Below, piece by piece: positions 1-6,281 of a stretch of 6,281 bases of DNA. The notes under the pieces are model-generated. The model was not told the DNA's origin. It did no database searches and saw only the letters and a program-made list of their open reading frames with translations. The position numbers and the translations under genes are program-made. The DNA is from Ruminococcus sp. (lineage in GTDB: Bacteria; Bacillota; Clostridia; Oscillospirales; Ruminococcaceae), in contig DNLQ01000098.1 of the NCBI GenBank assembly GCA_003488415.1, forward strand, positions 1 through 6,281. The letters are read 5' to 3'. Positions within the stretch are counted from its first letter, which is position 1. Every line of letters begins with the position of its first letter.

Positions 1-2738
1 TTACCGGAAAGTCCGCTCCCGCTATCCTTATCACAAACGCCGAGAACACCTCCATCAACCTGGTTGACGGCACTGAGAATACTATCTCAGACGGCGATAC
101 AGCTTACGCTGGTGCTGACGGCATTGTAACCGGCGAGGCTGTTATCGAGGCAAAGGATGACCTCACTATCAAGGGCGGCGATGCAGGTACAGGTATACTG
201 AACCTCATAGCCAACACTCAGGACGGTATCGTCTGCAATAACGATATAAAAATCAACGGCGGTGTTATCAACATCACTACACTCAACTCCACAGACAATA
301 CCAACGGTATCAACGGAAAGAAGTCCCTGACAGTCAAGGACGGTACTCTCACTGTTGATGCTGAGGGCGACGGTATCAAGTCCTCAAAGGGCAGCGTAGC
401 TATAACCGGAGGTACTACAAGTATCAAGGCAGGAAATGATGCTATCCAGTCCGGTACTACTATCGACATATCCGGCGGTACAGTTGCAGCCGGCGGCGAC
501 AGAGGTCTCACCTCCGCAACAGGTACCAACATCACCGGCGGAAGCGTTATCGCTACCGCTACAGATAACCATACTGATACTACTCTCCTCAAGGCTGAGA
601 ATCAGGCTGTTATCCTCCTCAGCTGCATAGCTGACTCCTCAAACACTGACGGCTGCTGGAAGAAGGCTAACACTATCACAAATTCCACAACAAGCATTCC
701 CTTCACTAAAAAATATACCTATGTGCTTATGTCAAATCCCGATCTCGCTTCCGGAAAGACATACACACTGATGAATACAAGCACAGGTAATGTAGTTACT
801 CACTCCAATGATGCTTCCGACAGCTTCGCTCTCACAGGTGCAGTTACTGCTTTCGAGAATGTAAATCCTGCCGGCAAGGCTTCATCTGAGCCTATAGAGC
901 CATCTCCTGCACCGGTATCCTCAGACAACACACTCACCCTTTCAGGTGCTTCTATCACAAGCGGAGCTTCTGCCGATGCAGTAAAGGTAGACGGTGCTAC
1001 AGCTACTATCGTTCAGCCCGGTACATACACCATTACCGGCAAGGGCAGTGAGTCACAGATCATTGTATCAGTTGACAAGACTGCTTACCCGGACGGTCTG
1101 GTCGAGCTGGATCTCAGTGACGCTGAGATCTCCAACAGCACCAAGGCTCCTATCTATGTTGAGAGCATCGGCGACGAGGTACAGATAGTTGCCAAGAACG
1201 GCACAGTGAATACTATCTCCGACGGTACCTCCCACACGGATTCCTACACCGACAGCGACGGCAATACCAACGCCATTAACGCTGCTATCTTCTCCCGTGA
1301 CGATCTCAAGATCAAGGGCAAGGGCACTCTCGTAGTAAACGGCAACTACCAGGATGGCATCGTATCAAAAAACGATCTCAAGATCTATAACGGCAATATC
1401 CAGGTAACTGCTGTTGATGATGGTATCCGCGGCAAGGACAGCGTTACTATCGGCGACACCACAAAGTCTGACGGAACTGCTGCCGATAACAGCGGTCTCA
1501 GCGTGAAGGTCAAGACTACAGCCGGCGACGGCATCAAGTCCACCGGTACAGATACCGATAAGTCCTCCGGTGCTGTAACTATCAACGGCGGTACAGTAAG
1601 CATTGATTCCTATGCAGACGGCATTCAGGCTGAACAGGAATTCATCATGAACGGCGGCGATGTTACTATCAAGACATTCCAGGGCAGCAGCTTCACAGGA
1701 AATGCGTCCTCATCTACCGGCGGATTCGGAGGCTTCGGCGGAGGCGGTATGGACGGCAACTCCAACAAGACCGATATCTCCGCAAAGGGCATCAAGTCTG
1801 TAGGTCTCTACGATGCAGCCGGCACTACCTGGCAGAGCAAGGGTGATATAACTATCAACGGCGGTACACTCAATATCGACTCCTCCGACGACTCTATCCA
1901 CTGCGGAGGCAATATGAACCTTATCGGCGGCAGACTTACTCTTGCTTCAGCCGACGACGCTGCCCACTCAGACCACATACTCACTATCGGTACCAAGGGC
2001 AATGGCTACGATGACATCGTTATCTCAGTAACTAAGGCTTACGAGGGTATCGAAGGTCAGAAGATTTACCAGAACAGCGGTTCTGTAGTTGTAAACTCCA
2101 CTGATGACGGCTACAACGCAGCAGGCGGCAGCGACGGCTCCGGCAACGCAAATCCCGGCGGCTGGGGCGGCAGAGGCGGCTTCGGCGGCAGCAGCTCAGG
2201 CGATTACCTTATGCAGTTCAACGGCGGATTCGCTATTGTCAATGTCCAGAACGGCGACCACGATGGCTATGACTCCAACGGAGACATTGAGATCAACGGC
2301 GGCTACATCGTTTCCAACGGCAACGAGCCCTTCGACTGTGGCGACAGCGGTAATTCCATCAAGGTAAACGGCGGCGTATGGGCAAGCAACTGCGCAAGCG
2401 GCGGCATGAGCATGGGCGGCAGTGAAATGACAGCCACAGTAAACTCCACAGGTACAGCCAATGCTGATACAAGAGTATCACTGGTAGGCTCAGACGGAAA
2501 GGTCATCATCTCCTTCATCGCTGACAAGAGCGTTTCACAGTTCAAGGCAGGCGGCTCAGGCGTGAGCTCCGGAGCTTCCTTCTACACAGGCGGTACTCTC
2601 TCAGGTACTACATACTTCCAGGATCTCGACCAGACTCAGCTTGCCGGATTCGGAGGAACTCTCTCCGGCGGTACTCAGGTAACAGGCGCTGGTTCTTCCT
2701 CCGGAAGCACTCAGCCCGGATTCCCCGGAAGATTCTAA
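1..2738 (+). CDS. Cthe_2159-type carbohydrate-binding beta-helix protein, two tandem modules (5' partial)
   Basis: The frame is open from the first complete codon (positions 3-5) to the TAA at 2736-2738, giving 911 visible residues; the start and any signal peptide lie upstream. The protein is rich in Gly, Thr, Ser, Asp and Asn and is built of short rungs of the type 'DGI-x-S ... I-x-GG-x-v-x-I', typical of a right-handed parallel beta-helix. This matches the carbohydrate-binding family named after Cthe_2159 of Clostridium thermocellum, known to be a pectate-lyase-like fold that binds cellulose or polygalacturonate and calcium. Module 1 (to about residue 290) ends in a cap containing NPDLASGKTYTL; a Pro/Ser linker follows (about 293-310), then a longer module 2. 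Module 2 carries Gly-rich loops near 573-585 (GGFGGFGGGGMDGN) and 719-730 (GGWGGRGGFGG) and a comparable cap near its end. I see no dockerin, LPXTG or SLH anchor, so it is probably secreted. The GTG at 723 is internal, not the start. Binding specificity is inferred from the family only. Confidence 0.85.
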   Translation, partial: TGKSAPAILITNAENTSINLVDGTENTISDGDTAYAGADGIVTGEAVIEAKDDLTIKGGDAGTGILNLIANTQDGIVCNNDIKINGGVINITTLNSTDNTNGINGKKSLTVKDGTLTVDAEGDGIKSSKGSVAITGGTTSIKAGNDAIQSGTTIDISGGTVAAGGDRGLTSATGTNITGGSVIATATDNHTDTTLLKAENQAVILLSCIADSSNTDGCWKKANTITNSTTSIPFTKKYTYVLMSNPDLASGKTYTLMNTSTGNVVTHSNDASDSFALTGAVTAFENVNPAGKASSEPIEPSPAPVSSDNTLTLSGASITSGASADAVKVDGATATIVQPGTYTITGKGSESQIIVSVDKTAYPDGLVELDLSDAEISNSTKAPIYVESIGDEVQIVAKNGTVNTISDGTSHTDSYTDSDGNTNAINAAIFSRDDLKIKGKGTLVVNGNYQDGIVSKNDLKIYNGNIQVTAVDDGIRGKDSVTIGDTTKSDGTAADNSGLSVKVKTTAGDGIKSTGTDTDKSSGAVTINGGTVSIDSYADGIQAEQEFIMNGGDVTIKTFQGSSFTGNASSSTGGFGGFGGGGMDGNSNKTDISAKGIKSVGLYDAAGTTWQSKGDITINGGTLNIDSSDDSIHCGGNMNLIGGRLTLASADDAAHSDHILTIGTKGNGYDDIVISVTKAYEGIEGQKIYQNSGSVVVNSTDDGYNAAGGSDGSGNANPGGWGGRGGFGGSSSGDYLMQFNGGFAIVNVQNGDHDGYDSNGDIEINGGYIVSNGNEPFDCGDSGNSIKVNGGVWASNCASGGMSMGGSEMTATVNSTGTANADTRVSLVGSDGKVIISFIADKSVSQFKAGGSGVSSGASFYTGGTLSGTTYFQDLDQTQLAGFGGTLSGGTQVTGAGSSSGSTQPGFPGRF

Positions 2739-2771
2739 ATCATAACAGTTAATCTATATTTTATAATGGCA

Positions 2772-2808
2772 AAGCCCCCGGTATGGAAATATTCCACTCC
2801 GGGGGCTT
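2772..2808. terminator. Hairpin terminator, possibly bidirectional, between convergent genes
   Basis: A perfect 10-bp GC-rich stem pairs 2772-2781 (aagcccccgg) with 2799-2808 (ccgggggctt). Inside it a second 5-bp stem pairs tggaa (2784-2788) with ttcca (2792-2796) around a 3-base loop. It lies 33 bases after the stop of the beta-helix gene and 5 bases beyond the comF stop on the other strand. On the minus strand the stem is followed by TTTGCCATTATA, and on the plus strand by a weaker T-rich stretch. One structure therefore probably ends both transcripts; the poly-U tracts are imperfect. Confidence 0.8.
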
Positions 2809-2813
2809 ATCCG

Positions 2814-3470
2814 TTATTCCTTTGAAGGAGTCTTGCAGCAGGAGGCACAGTGTACTTCCTTTGCTCCGTTCTCACGCAGTATACGAGTGATCTCCCTTAG
2901 AGTGCTGCCTGTAGTACACACATCGTCTGTCACAAGTATCCGCTTTCCACTGATACCTGCCGCATCAGTTACCCTGAATGCGTCACGGAGATTCACCTCC
3001 CTGAGCTTCCGTGTCAGCGTCTTCTGGGGAAGAGTGGTCTTCAGCTTCCTTACGCTGTCTGTGAGAGGTATTCCCGTCATTTCGCTCAGTCTCCTGCATA
3101 TCAGCACTGACTGATTGCAGGAACGCTTCAGTACAGCCTCTGCTGTCATAGGTACAGGCTGCAAAAGGTCAATATGTTCAGTGATGCCGTTTTCTTTCAG
3201 ACGTTTACTTAATTCGGACGCAAGAGCATAGTCACTGTTGCCGACTATACCGTCCTTCATAAGCATGATCGCAGGAGATACTGCATCATCATACACATAG
3301 GCAGCCGTAAAGCTGTCTGCACCAGGGATAGTGAAGTCACCTTCCCACTTTTTCAGCTTTTCCTGACACTCCGCACAGAAGCAGTCCTGTGCGCCGATAA
3401 AGTCTCCGCAGACCGGACATCTTGTGGGATAGAGCAGGTGGAGGATGCTGCGTTTCAGCTCAGGTCCCAT
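2814..3470 (-). CDS. comF: ComF family protein (phosphoribosyltransferase-like, double zinc ribbon)
   Basis: This 218-residue protein has the two-part layout of ComF/ComFC/GntX proteins and their usual size. The N-terminal zinc ribbon has C18-P-V-C21 and C32-A-E-C35. The C-terminal type I phosphoribosyltransferase domain shows the PRPP-binding loop VTDDVCTTGST (180-190) preceded by KRILV. The segment QPVPMTAEAVLKRSCNQ (105-120) corresponds to the conserved 'VP...KR.RGFNQ' region, but here the usual Gly-Phe/Tyr is Ser-Cys. In naturally competent Firmicutes ComFC acts in the cytoplasm in uptake of single-stranded DNA, but relatives are widespread in species not known to be competent, so the actual role is uncertain. 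No comFA helicase is visible nearby. The ATG lies one base after the stop of the upstream methyltransferase gene (TGA-A-ATG) with no clear Shine-Dalgarno, suggesting translational coupling. The start fits the family, since LLYPTRCPVC lies close to the N-terminus. The C-terminus is Cys-rich (CASCCK, 208-213). Confidence 0.9.
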   Translation of the reverse strand: MGPELKRSILHLLYPTRCPVCGDFIGAQDCFCAECQEKLKKWEGDFTIPGADSFTAAYVYDDAVSPAIMLMKDGIVGNSDYALASELSKRLKENGITEHIDLLQPVPMTAEAVLKRSCNQSVLICRRLSEMTGIPLTDSVRKLKTTLPQKTLTRKLREVNLRDAFRVTDAAGISGKRILVTDDVCTTGSTLREITRILRENGAKEVHCASCCKTPSKE

Positions 3471-3471
3471 T

Positions 3472-4584
3472 TCAGAAATACATATAGAGCTGACACTTTA
3501 TCATACCGTTATACAGCTTACGGCGCTTGCGTGCCTTCTCACCGAAGAAGTCCTCAAACTGCTCGTGTGGAGAGATGATGAAGCTCTGGCGGTCTCCGCC
3601 CTTGCCGAGCACCTTTCCCATGCTGCGGTAGATGTCCTCAGCCTCACGAAGCTCCAGAAGTCTCTCGCCGTAGGGAGGGTTGCATATTACAACAGAGTTC
3701 TCCGGCTGACGGAAATGTGTGATGTCAGCCTGCTCAACGTGTATTCGTGACTTTACTCCCGCCTTATGTGCGTTGTCGAGAGTGAGTGCAACGGCATCAT
3801 CGTCGATATCAAAGCCTATGCCCTCGAATTTTCCTGTACGGTCAACTCCCTCTATGGCTCTGCCACGTTCCTCGCTCCATATCTCCTTCGGCACGCTCCC
3901 CCACTTCTCGGCTGCAAACCTGCGGTTTATCCCAGGCGGTATCCTCAGTGCCTTGAAGGCTGCTTCTATCAGCAGAGTTCCGCTTCCGCAGAAGGGATCA
4001 CATACAACTGTATCGGGACGCACTCTTGCAAGGTCGATAATGCCTGCTGCAAGAGTCTCCTTGATCGGCGCTGCATTTGAAGTACGTCTGTATCCCCGCT
4101 TATGCAGTCCCACTCCGCTGGTATCAAGATATACCGTCACAACGTCCTTGAGTATACTGAACTTTATCTGTATCTTTGCTCCTTCCTCGCTGAACCAGCT
4201 GATCCCGTACTTCTCCTTCAGCCTTTCAACTGCGGCTTTCTTTACTATTGACTGGCAGTCCGGAACACTGTGAAGCGCAGAGTTGAGAGAGTAACCCTTT
4301 ACCGGGAAAGCATCCTCTGCTCCTATGTACTCCTCCAGCGGCAGTCCCTTCACTCCCTGGAAAAGCTCCTCAAAGGTGACTGCACGGAACTCTGCAAGTT
4401 CTATAAGTACTCTCTCTGCCGTGGAAAGGCACAGGTTGGCACGAGCCATGATATGCTCATCTCCGGTGAAGCTGATCTTGCCGTCACTGACCTTCAGATC
4501 AGTACCGCCTATCTTGGTGATCTCAAATTTCAGTACGCTCTCCAGACCAAAGTGGCACGGACAGCACAGACGCATTGTAGCCAT
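3472..4584 (-). CDS. Class I SAM-dependent THUMP-domain RNA methyltransferase (RlmL/YpsC type)
   Basis: The 370-residue product has the order of the COG0116 family: an N-terminal ferredoxin-like plus THUMP RNA-binding region (about 1-155), the conserved LHKRGYR (160-166), then a Rossmann methyltransferase domain. That domain has the SAM-binding motif DPFCGSGT (196-203), an acidic GFDIDDDA (257-264) consistent with ribose binding, and the catalytic NPPYGERL (302-309) typical of N2-guanine or N6-adenine methylation. The E. coli relative RlmL forms m2G2445 in 23S rRNA and is about twice as long because it is fused to RlmK; this protein matches only the N-terminal half, as is normal in Firmicutes. 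The exact target base is inferred. The ATG at 4582-4584 has a good Shine-Dalgarno 5 bases upstream; the ATG three codons later does not need to be invoked. It is followed after one base by comF, so the two are probably cotranscribed. Upstream lies the PBP gene, 78 bp away, with a hairpin between. Confidence 0.93.
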   Translation of the reverse strand: MATMRLCCPCHFGLESVLKFEITKIGGTDLKVSDGKISFTGDEHIMARANLCLSTAERVLIELAEFRAVTFEELFQGVKGLPLEEYIGAEDAFPVKGYSLNSALHSVPDCQSIVKKAAVERLKEKYGISWFSEEGAKIQIKFSILKDVVTVYLDTSGVGLHKRGYRRTSNAAPIKETLAAGIIDLARVRPDTVVCDPFCGSGTLLIEAAFKALRIPPGINRRFAAEKWGSVPKEIWSEERGRAIEGVDRTGKFEGIGFDIDDDAVALTLDNAHKAGVKSRIHVEQADITHFRQPENSVVICNPPYGERLLELREAEDIYRSMGKVLGKGGDRQSFIISPHEQFEDFFGEKARKRRKLYNGMIKCQLYMYF

Positions 4585-4589
4585 ATTAA

Positions 4590-4595
4590 CTCCTT
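4590..4595 (-). promoter_or_regulatory. Ribosome binding site of the RNA methyltransferase gene
   Basis: On the minus strand AAGGAG ends 5 bases before the ATG at 4584, a near-ideal Shine-Dalgarno that fixes this start. It sits only 11 bases below the base of the hairpin at 4607-4640, so folding of that hairpin leaves it exposed. Confidence 0.85.
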
Positions 4596-4606
4596 TTGTA
4601 TAATAC

Positions 4607-4640
4607 AGGACCTGTCTGCATCTCCATACAGACAGGTCCT
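4607..4640 (-). terminator. 12-bp stem hairpin after the PBP gene (terminator or attenuator-like)
   Basis: Positions 4607-4618 (aggacctgtctg) and 4629-4640 (cagacaggtcct) are a perfect 12-bp inverted repeat with a 10-base loop, starting 22 bases after the PBP stop. The minus-strand sequence after the stem is GTATTATAC, not a run of Ts, so intrinsic termination may be incomplete. No good promoter for the methyltransferase gene is seen in the 78-bp gap, so partial readthrough from the PBP gene is plausible. An mRNA-stabilising or processing hairpin is the alternative. Confidence 0.6.
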
Positions 4641-4662
4641 TGGTCGTTATTCCTTTGTCAGC

Positions 4663-6281
4663 TTACCACTGATTGTCCTCAACAGGCTGCCAGCCGGCAT
4701 CTCCGCCGCCGGAATTATCTGTCCAGCCGCTGTCTCCGCCGCCGGAGTTATCTGTCCAGCCGCTGTCTCCGCCGCCGGAGTTATCAGTCCAGGTGTTATT
4801 GTTGTTCCAGGTATTGTTATTGTTCCAGGTATTATTGTTATTCCAGGTGTTATTATTGTTCCAGGTGTTGTTGTTATTGTTGCTGCCTGAGCCCTCGCCT
4901 GCATAGTGAGCGCCTGCATGGTTTCCGTTGCAGACAGGTGCATTTGAAGACTTCCACCAGCCCTGTACCTGACCGTGTGAGCAGTAAGGTCCGGCGATCA
5001 TACCTGTAGCAGCACACATTGATGCTCCCACAACGCCTTCCTTTGGCTCTTCAAAGTCAACAGGAGTATCAGTAAACATTGTATCGGCATAGTCACCGAT
5101 GATGTTCTTCCATACTGATGCTGAGTGGAGATTCGTAGGAAGCTCCAGTGCGCTGTTGTACTGCTTGTAACCGATGGTAACACCGCTTACGAAGTCACGG
5201 GTAAGTCCTACGAAAGTAAGATCGTACCAGTTATCGGTCGTACCTGTCTTACCGCAGAGAGTCTTGTAGTTGAGCTTAGCAAAGGTACCTGTACCACGGT
5301 CGATAACATTCTTCAGAAGTCTGTTCATTACCCACGCTGTAGACTCTGAAACAGCCTCACGGGGATTTCCGTCGTTGGAGTAAAGTACGTTTCTGTTTCC
5401 GTCCTCGATACGTGAGATGATGTGTGCTTCACAGTAGGTACCGTTGTTGCCGTAAGGGATATAAGCATTTACCAGGTTCTCCAGAGTGATACCGTAGGTA
5501 AGTGAACCAACAGACAGAGGTGAATAATCCTCGTCCTCAGGATCAAGCTCCATACCCATCTTTTCAGTACAGAACTTCCATACCTCGTGAGGTGTGAGAG
5601 TCTGACAGAGCTGTGCAGGAACGGTATTGAATGACTGCTGGAGGAAGTAGTAAACATTATGGTATGCGTAGGAGATAGAAGTATTACTGTCAACTGAGTA
5701 GTTTGTAGGCCACTTCTTTCCGTTGATCTCCATGATCTCCTTATCCTGGAATACTGAACCCCAGTGGATAAGATCTGTATCAAGAGCAAGTCCGTAGGTG
5801 GAGATAGGCTTCATTGTAGAACCTATCTGTCTCGGCTCGTCAACAGCGTAGTTTGTTACCAGTGAATCTGTCTTCTCTCCCCAGTTTCCGAGGAGACACT
5901 TTACTGAGCCGTCGTAGTCCAGTGCTATGAATCCTACGTGAGGGAGCTGCTCCTCTGCAACACCGTCATTGTCAAGATCCACATATCTTCTTACCATACT
6001 GGAACTGAGAATGTTATCAAGACTGGAACAGCGCTCTTCAACATAAGCCTGCATCTGATCGTCAAGGGTGGAGTAGATACGGTAGCCGCCCTTGTTGATA
6101 CGCTTGATAGCCTCCCACTTGTCGATGTTGTACTCATTCATAAGGTACTTTGCAGCCTCAAACATCATGGCATCAACTTCCCATGTGTAAACGGACTGTG
6201 CGCTCTCCATCTCCTCAAGGTCTACCTCAGGGTGGAGCTTTCTGTACTCTTCTGAATCGGTATAGAGTATCTTGGTATTCA
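4663..6281 (-). CDS. Class A penicillin-binding protein (PBP1A-like), transpeptidase part with repeat tail (5' partial)
   Basis: The reading frame is open to the window edge, giving 538 visible residues; the ATG at 6208-6210 is internal. Numbering below counts that Met as 1. The visible part starts in the linker between glycosyltransferase and transpeptidase domains (GGYRIYSTLD, 41-50, is the usual 'GG..IyTTiD' boundary). All three penicillin-binding motifs are present: S131-T-M-K134 with the acylated serine, S193-F-N195, and K321-T-G323. The GT51 glycosyltransferase domain and N-terminal membrane anchor should lie outside the window. The protein would crosslink peptidoglycan on the outer face of the membrane. 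After the transpeptidase comes a Cys-containing segment (C399, C410, C427) of the kind seen in Firmicutes class A PBPs, then a low-complexity tail: five NNNNTW units (445-474) and three 11-residue TDNSGGGD-S/A-GW units (475-507), ending in QPVEDNQW. The tail is atypical in its regular tryptophans. The stop is TAA at 4663-4665. Confidence 0.93.
   Translation of the reverse strand, partial: NTKILYTDSEEYRKLHPEVDLEEMESAQSVYTWEVDAMMFEAAKYLMNEYNIDKWEAIKRINKGGYRIYSTLDDQMQAYVEERCSSLDNILSSSMVRRYVDLDNDGVAEEQLPHVGFIALDYDGSVKCLLGNWGEKTDSLVTNYAVDEPRQIGSTMKPISTYGLALDTDLIHWGSVFQDKEIMEINGKKWPTNYSVDSNTSISYAYHNVYYFLQQSFNTVPAQLCQTLTPHEVWKFCTEKMGMELDPEDEDYSPLSVGSLTYGITLENLVNAYIPYGNNGTYCEAHIISRIEDGNRNVLYSNDGNPREAVSESTAWVMNRLLKNVIDRGTGTFAKLNYKTLCGKTGTTDNWYDLTFVGLTRDFVSGVTIGYKQYNSALELPTNLHSASVWKNIIGDYADTMFTDTPVDFEEPKEGVVGASMCAATGMIAGPYCSHGQVQGWWKSSNAPVCNGNHAGAHYAGEGSGSNNNNNTWNNNNTWNNNNTWNNNNTWNNNNTWTDNSGGGDSGWTDNSGGGDSGWTDNSGGGDAGWQPVEDNQW
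4690..4788 (-). repeat. In-frame 33-bp tandem repeat, 3 units (TDNSGGGD-S/A-GW)
   Basis: Three head-to-tail 33-bp units at 4756-4788, 4723-4755 and 4690-4722 encode the 11-residue motif TDNSGGGD-S/A-GW in the PBP tail. The first two units differ at one base; the third differs from the second at four. This near identity points to recent duplication. The tract is GC-rich, in contrast to the adjoining AT-rich array. The unit is a multiple of three, so copy-number change keeps the frame. Confidence 0.9.
4789..4878 (-). repeat. In-frame 18-bp tandem repeat, 5 units (NNNNTW)
   Basis: Five contiguous 18-bp units (4861-4878 down to 4789-4806 in reading order) encode exactly NNNNTW each. Thr-Trp is always ACC TGG, while the four Asn codons alternate between AAT and AAC so that no two units have the same DNA sequence. 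One further Asn codon precedes the array. It joins the 33-bp array directly, with no spacer. Confidence 0.92.

Noticed and set aside
218..592. Minus-strand open frame of 124 codons with hydrophobic Val/Pro-rich product
   Set aside because: It is opposite a clearly coding beta-helix gene whose repeated codons create long antisense frames; no ribosome binding site is seen.
723..2738. A separate gene starting at GTG 723
   Set aside because: The same frame is open without a stop back to position 3 and encodes the same kind of beta-helix rungs; there is no Shine-Dalgarno before 723 and the GTG falls within the cap of module 1.
4600..4628. Minus-strand promoter TATTAT with TATGGA for the methyltransferase gene
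   Set aside because: The -35 matches consensus at only two of six positions and overlaps the hairpin, and the transcript would begin almost at the Shine-Dalgarno.
4690..4881. CRISPR array
   Set aside because: The repeats are 18 and 33 bp with no spacers between them, and they are in frame inside a protein-coding gene.
4270..4890. Plus-strand open frames across the PBP tail encoding Val/Ile/Pro-rich repeats
   Set aside because: They are reverse-complement readings of the in-frame repeats and of the methyltransferase gene, without a start signal or family resemblance.
4663..6210. PBP gene starting at the ATG at 6208-6210
   Set aside because: The frame continues upstream to the window edge and a class A PBP needs an N-terminal anchor and glycosyltransferase domain, so the gene is truncated by the window rather than starting here.

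Overview
The window looks like part of the chromosome of an anaerobic, Ruminococcus-like Clostridia (Oscillospirales/Ruminococcaceae). This is inferred from gene content: a Cthe_2159-type carbohydrate-binding beta-helix protein, a ComF family phosphoribosyltransferase, a stand-alone THUMP RNA methyltransferase and a class A penicillin-binding protein with a Firmicutes-type C-terminal region. No rRNA, tRNA, CRISPR array, insertion sequence or phage gene is visible. Both outer genes run off the window edges.

Layout. Positions 1-2738 (+) hold the 3' part of a large, probably secreted protein built from two consecutive Cthe_2159-type parallel beta-helix modules. A strong, possibly bidirectional hairpin terminator (2772-2808) separates it from three genes on the minus strand. 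Read in their own direction these are a class A PBP lacking its N-terminal part (6281 to 4663), a 78-bp gap holding a 12-bp-stem hairpin, an RlmL/YpsC-type RNA methyltransferase (4584 to 3472), and a ComF family protein (3470 to 2814). The last two are separated by a single base and probably translationally coupled.

How the genes relate. The beta-helix protein is convergent with the other three and belongs to a different transcription unit; its likely role is binding plant or cell-surface polysaccharide outside the cell. The PBP crosslinks peptidoglycan and ends in an unusual tail of Asn-rich and Gly/Asp-rich repeats punctuated by tryptophan. The methyltransferase and ComF protein are housekeeping-type intracellular proteins with no obvious functional link to the PBP beyond co-orientation.

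I do not see a convincing new multi-gene system. The most distinctive items are the two-part repeat tail of the PBP, whose two repeat arrays look to be of different age, and the double beta-helix architecture of the first gene.
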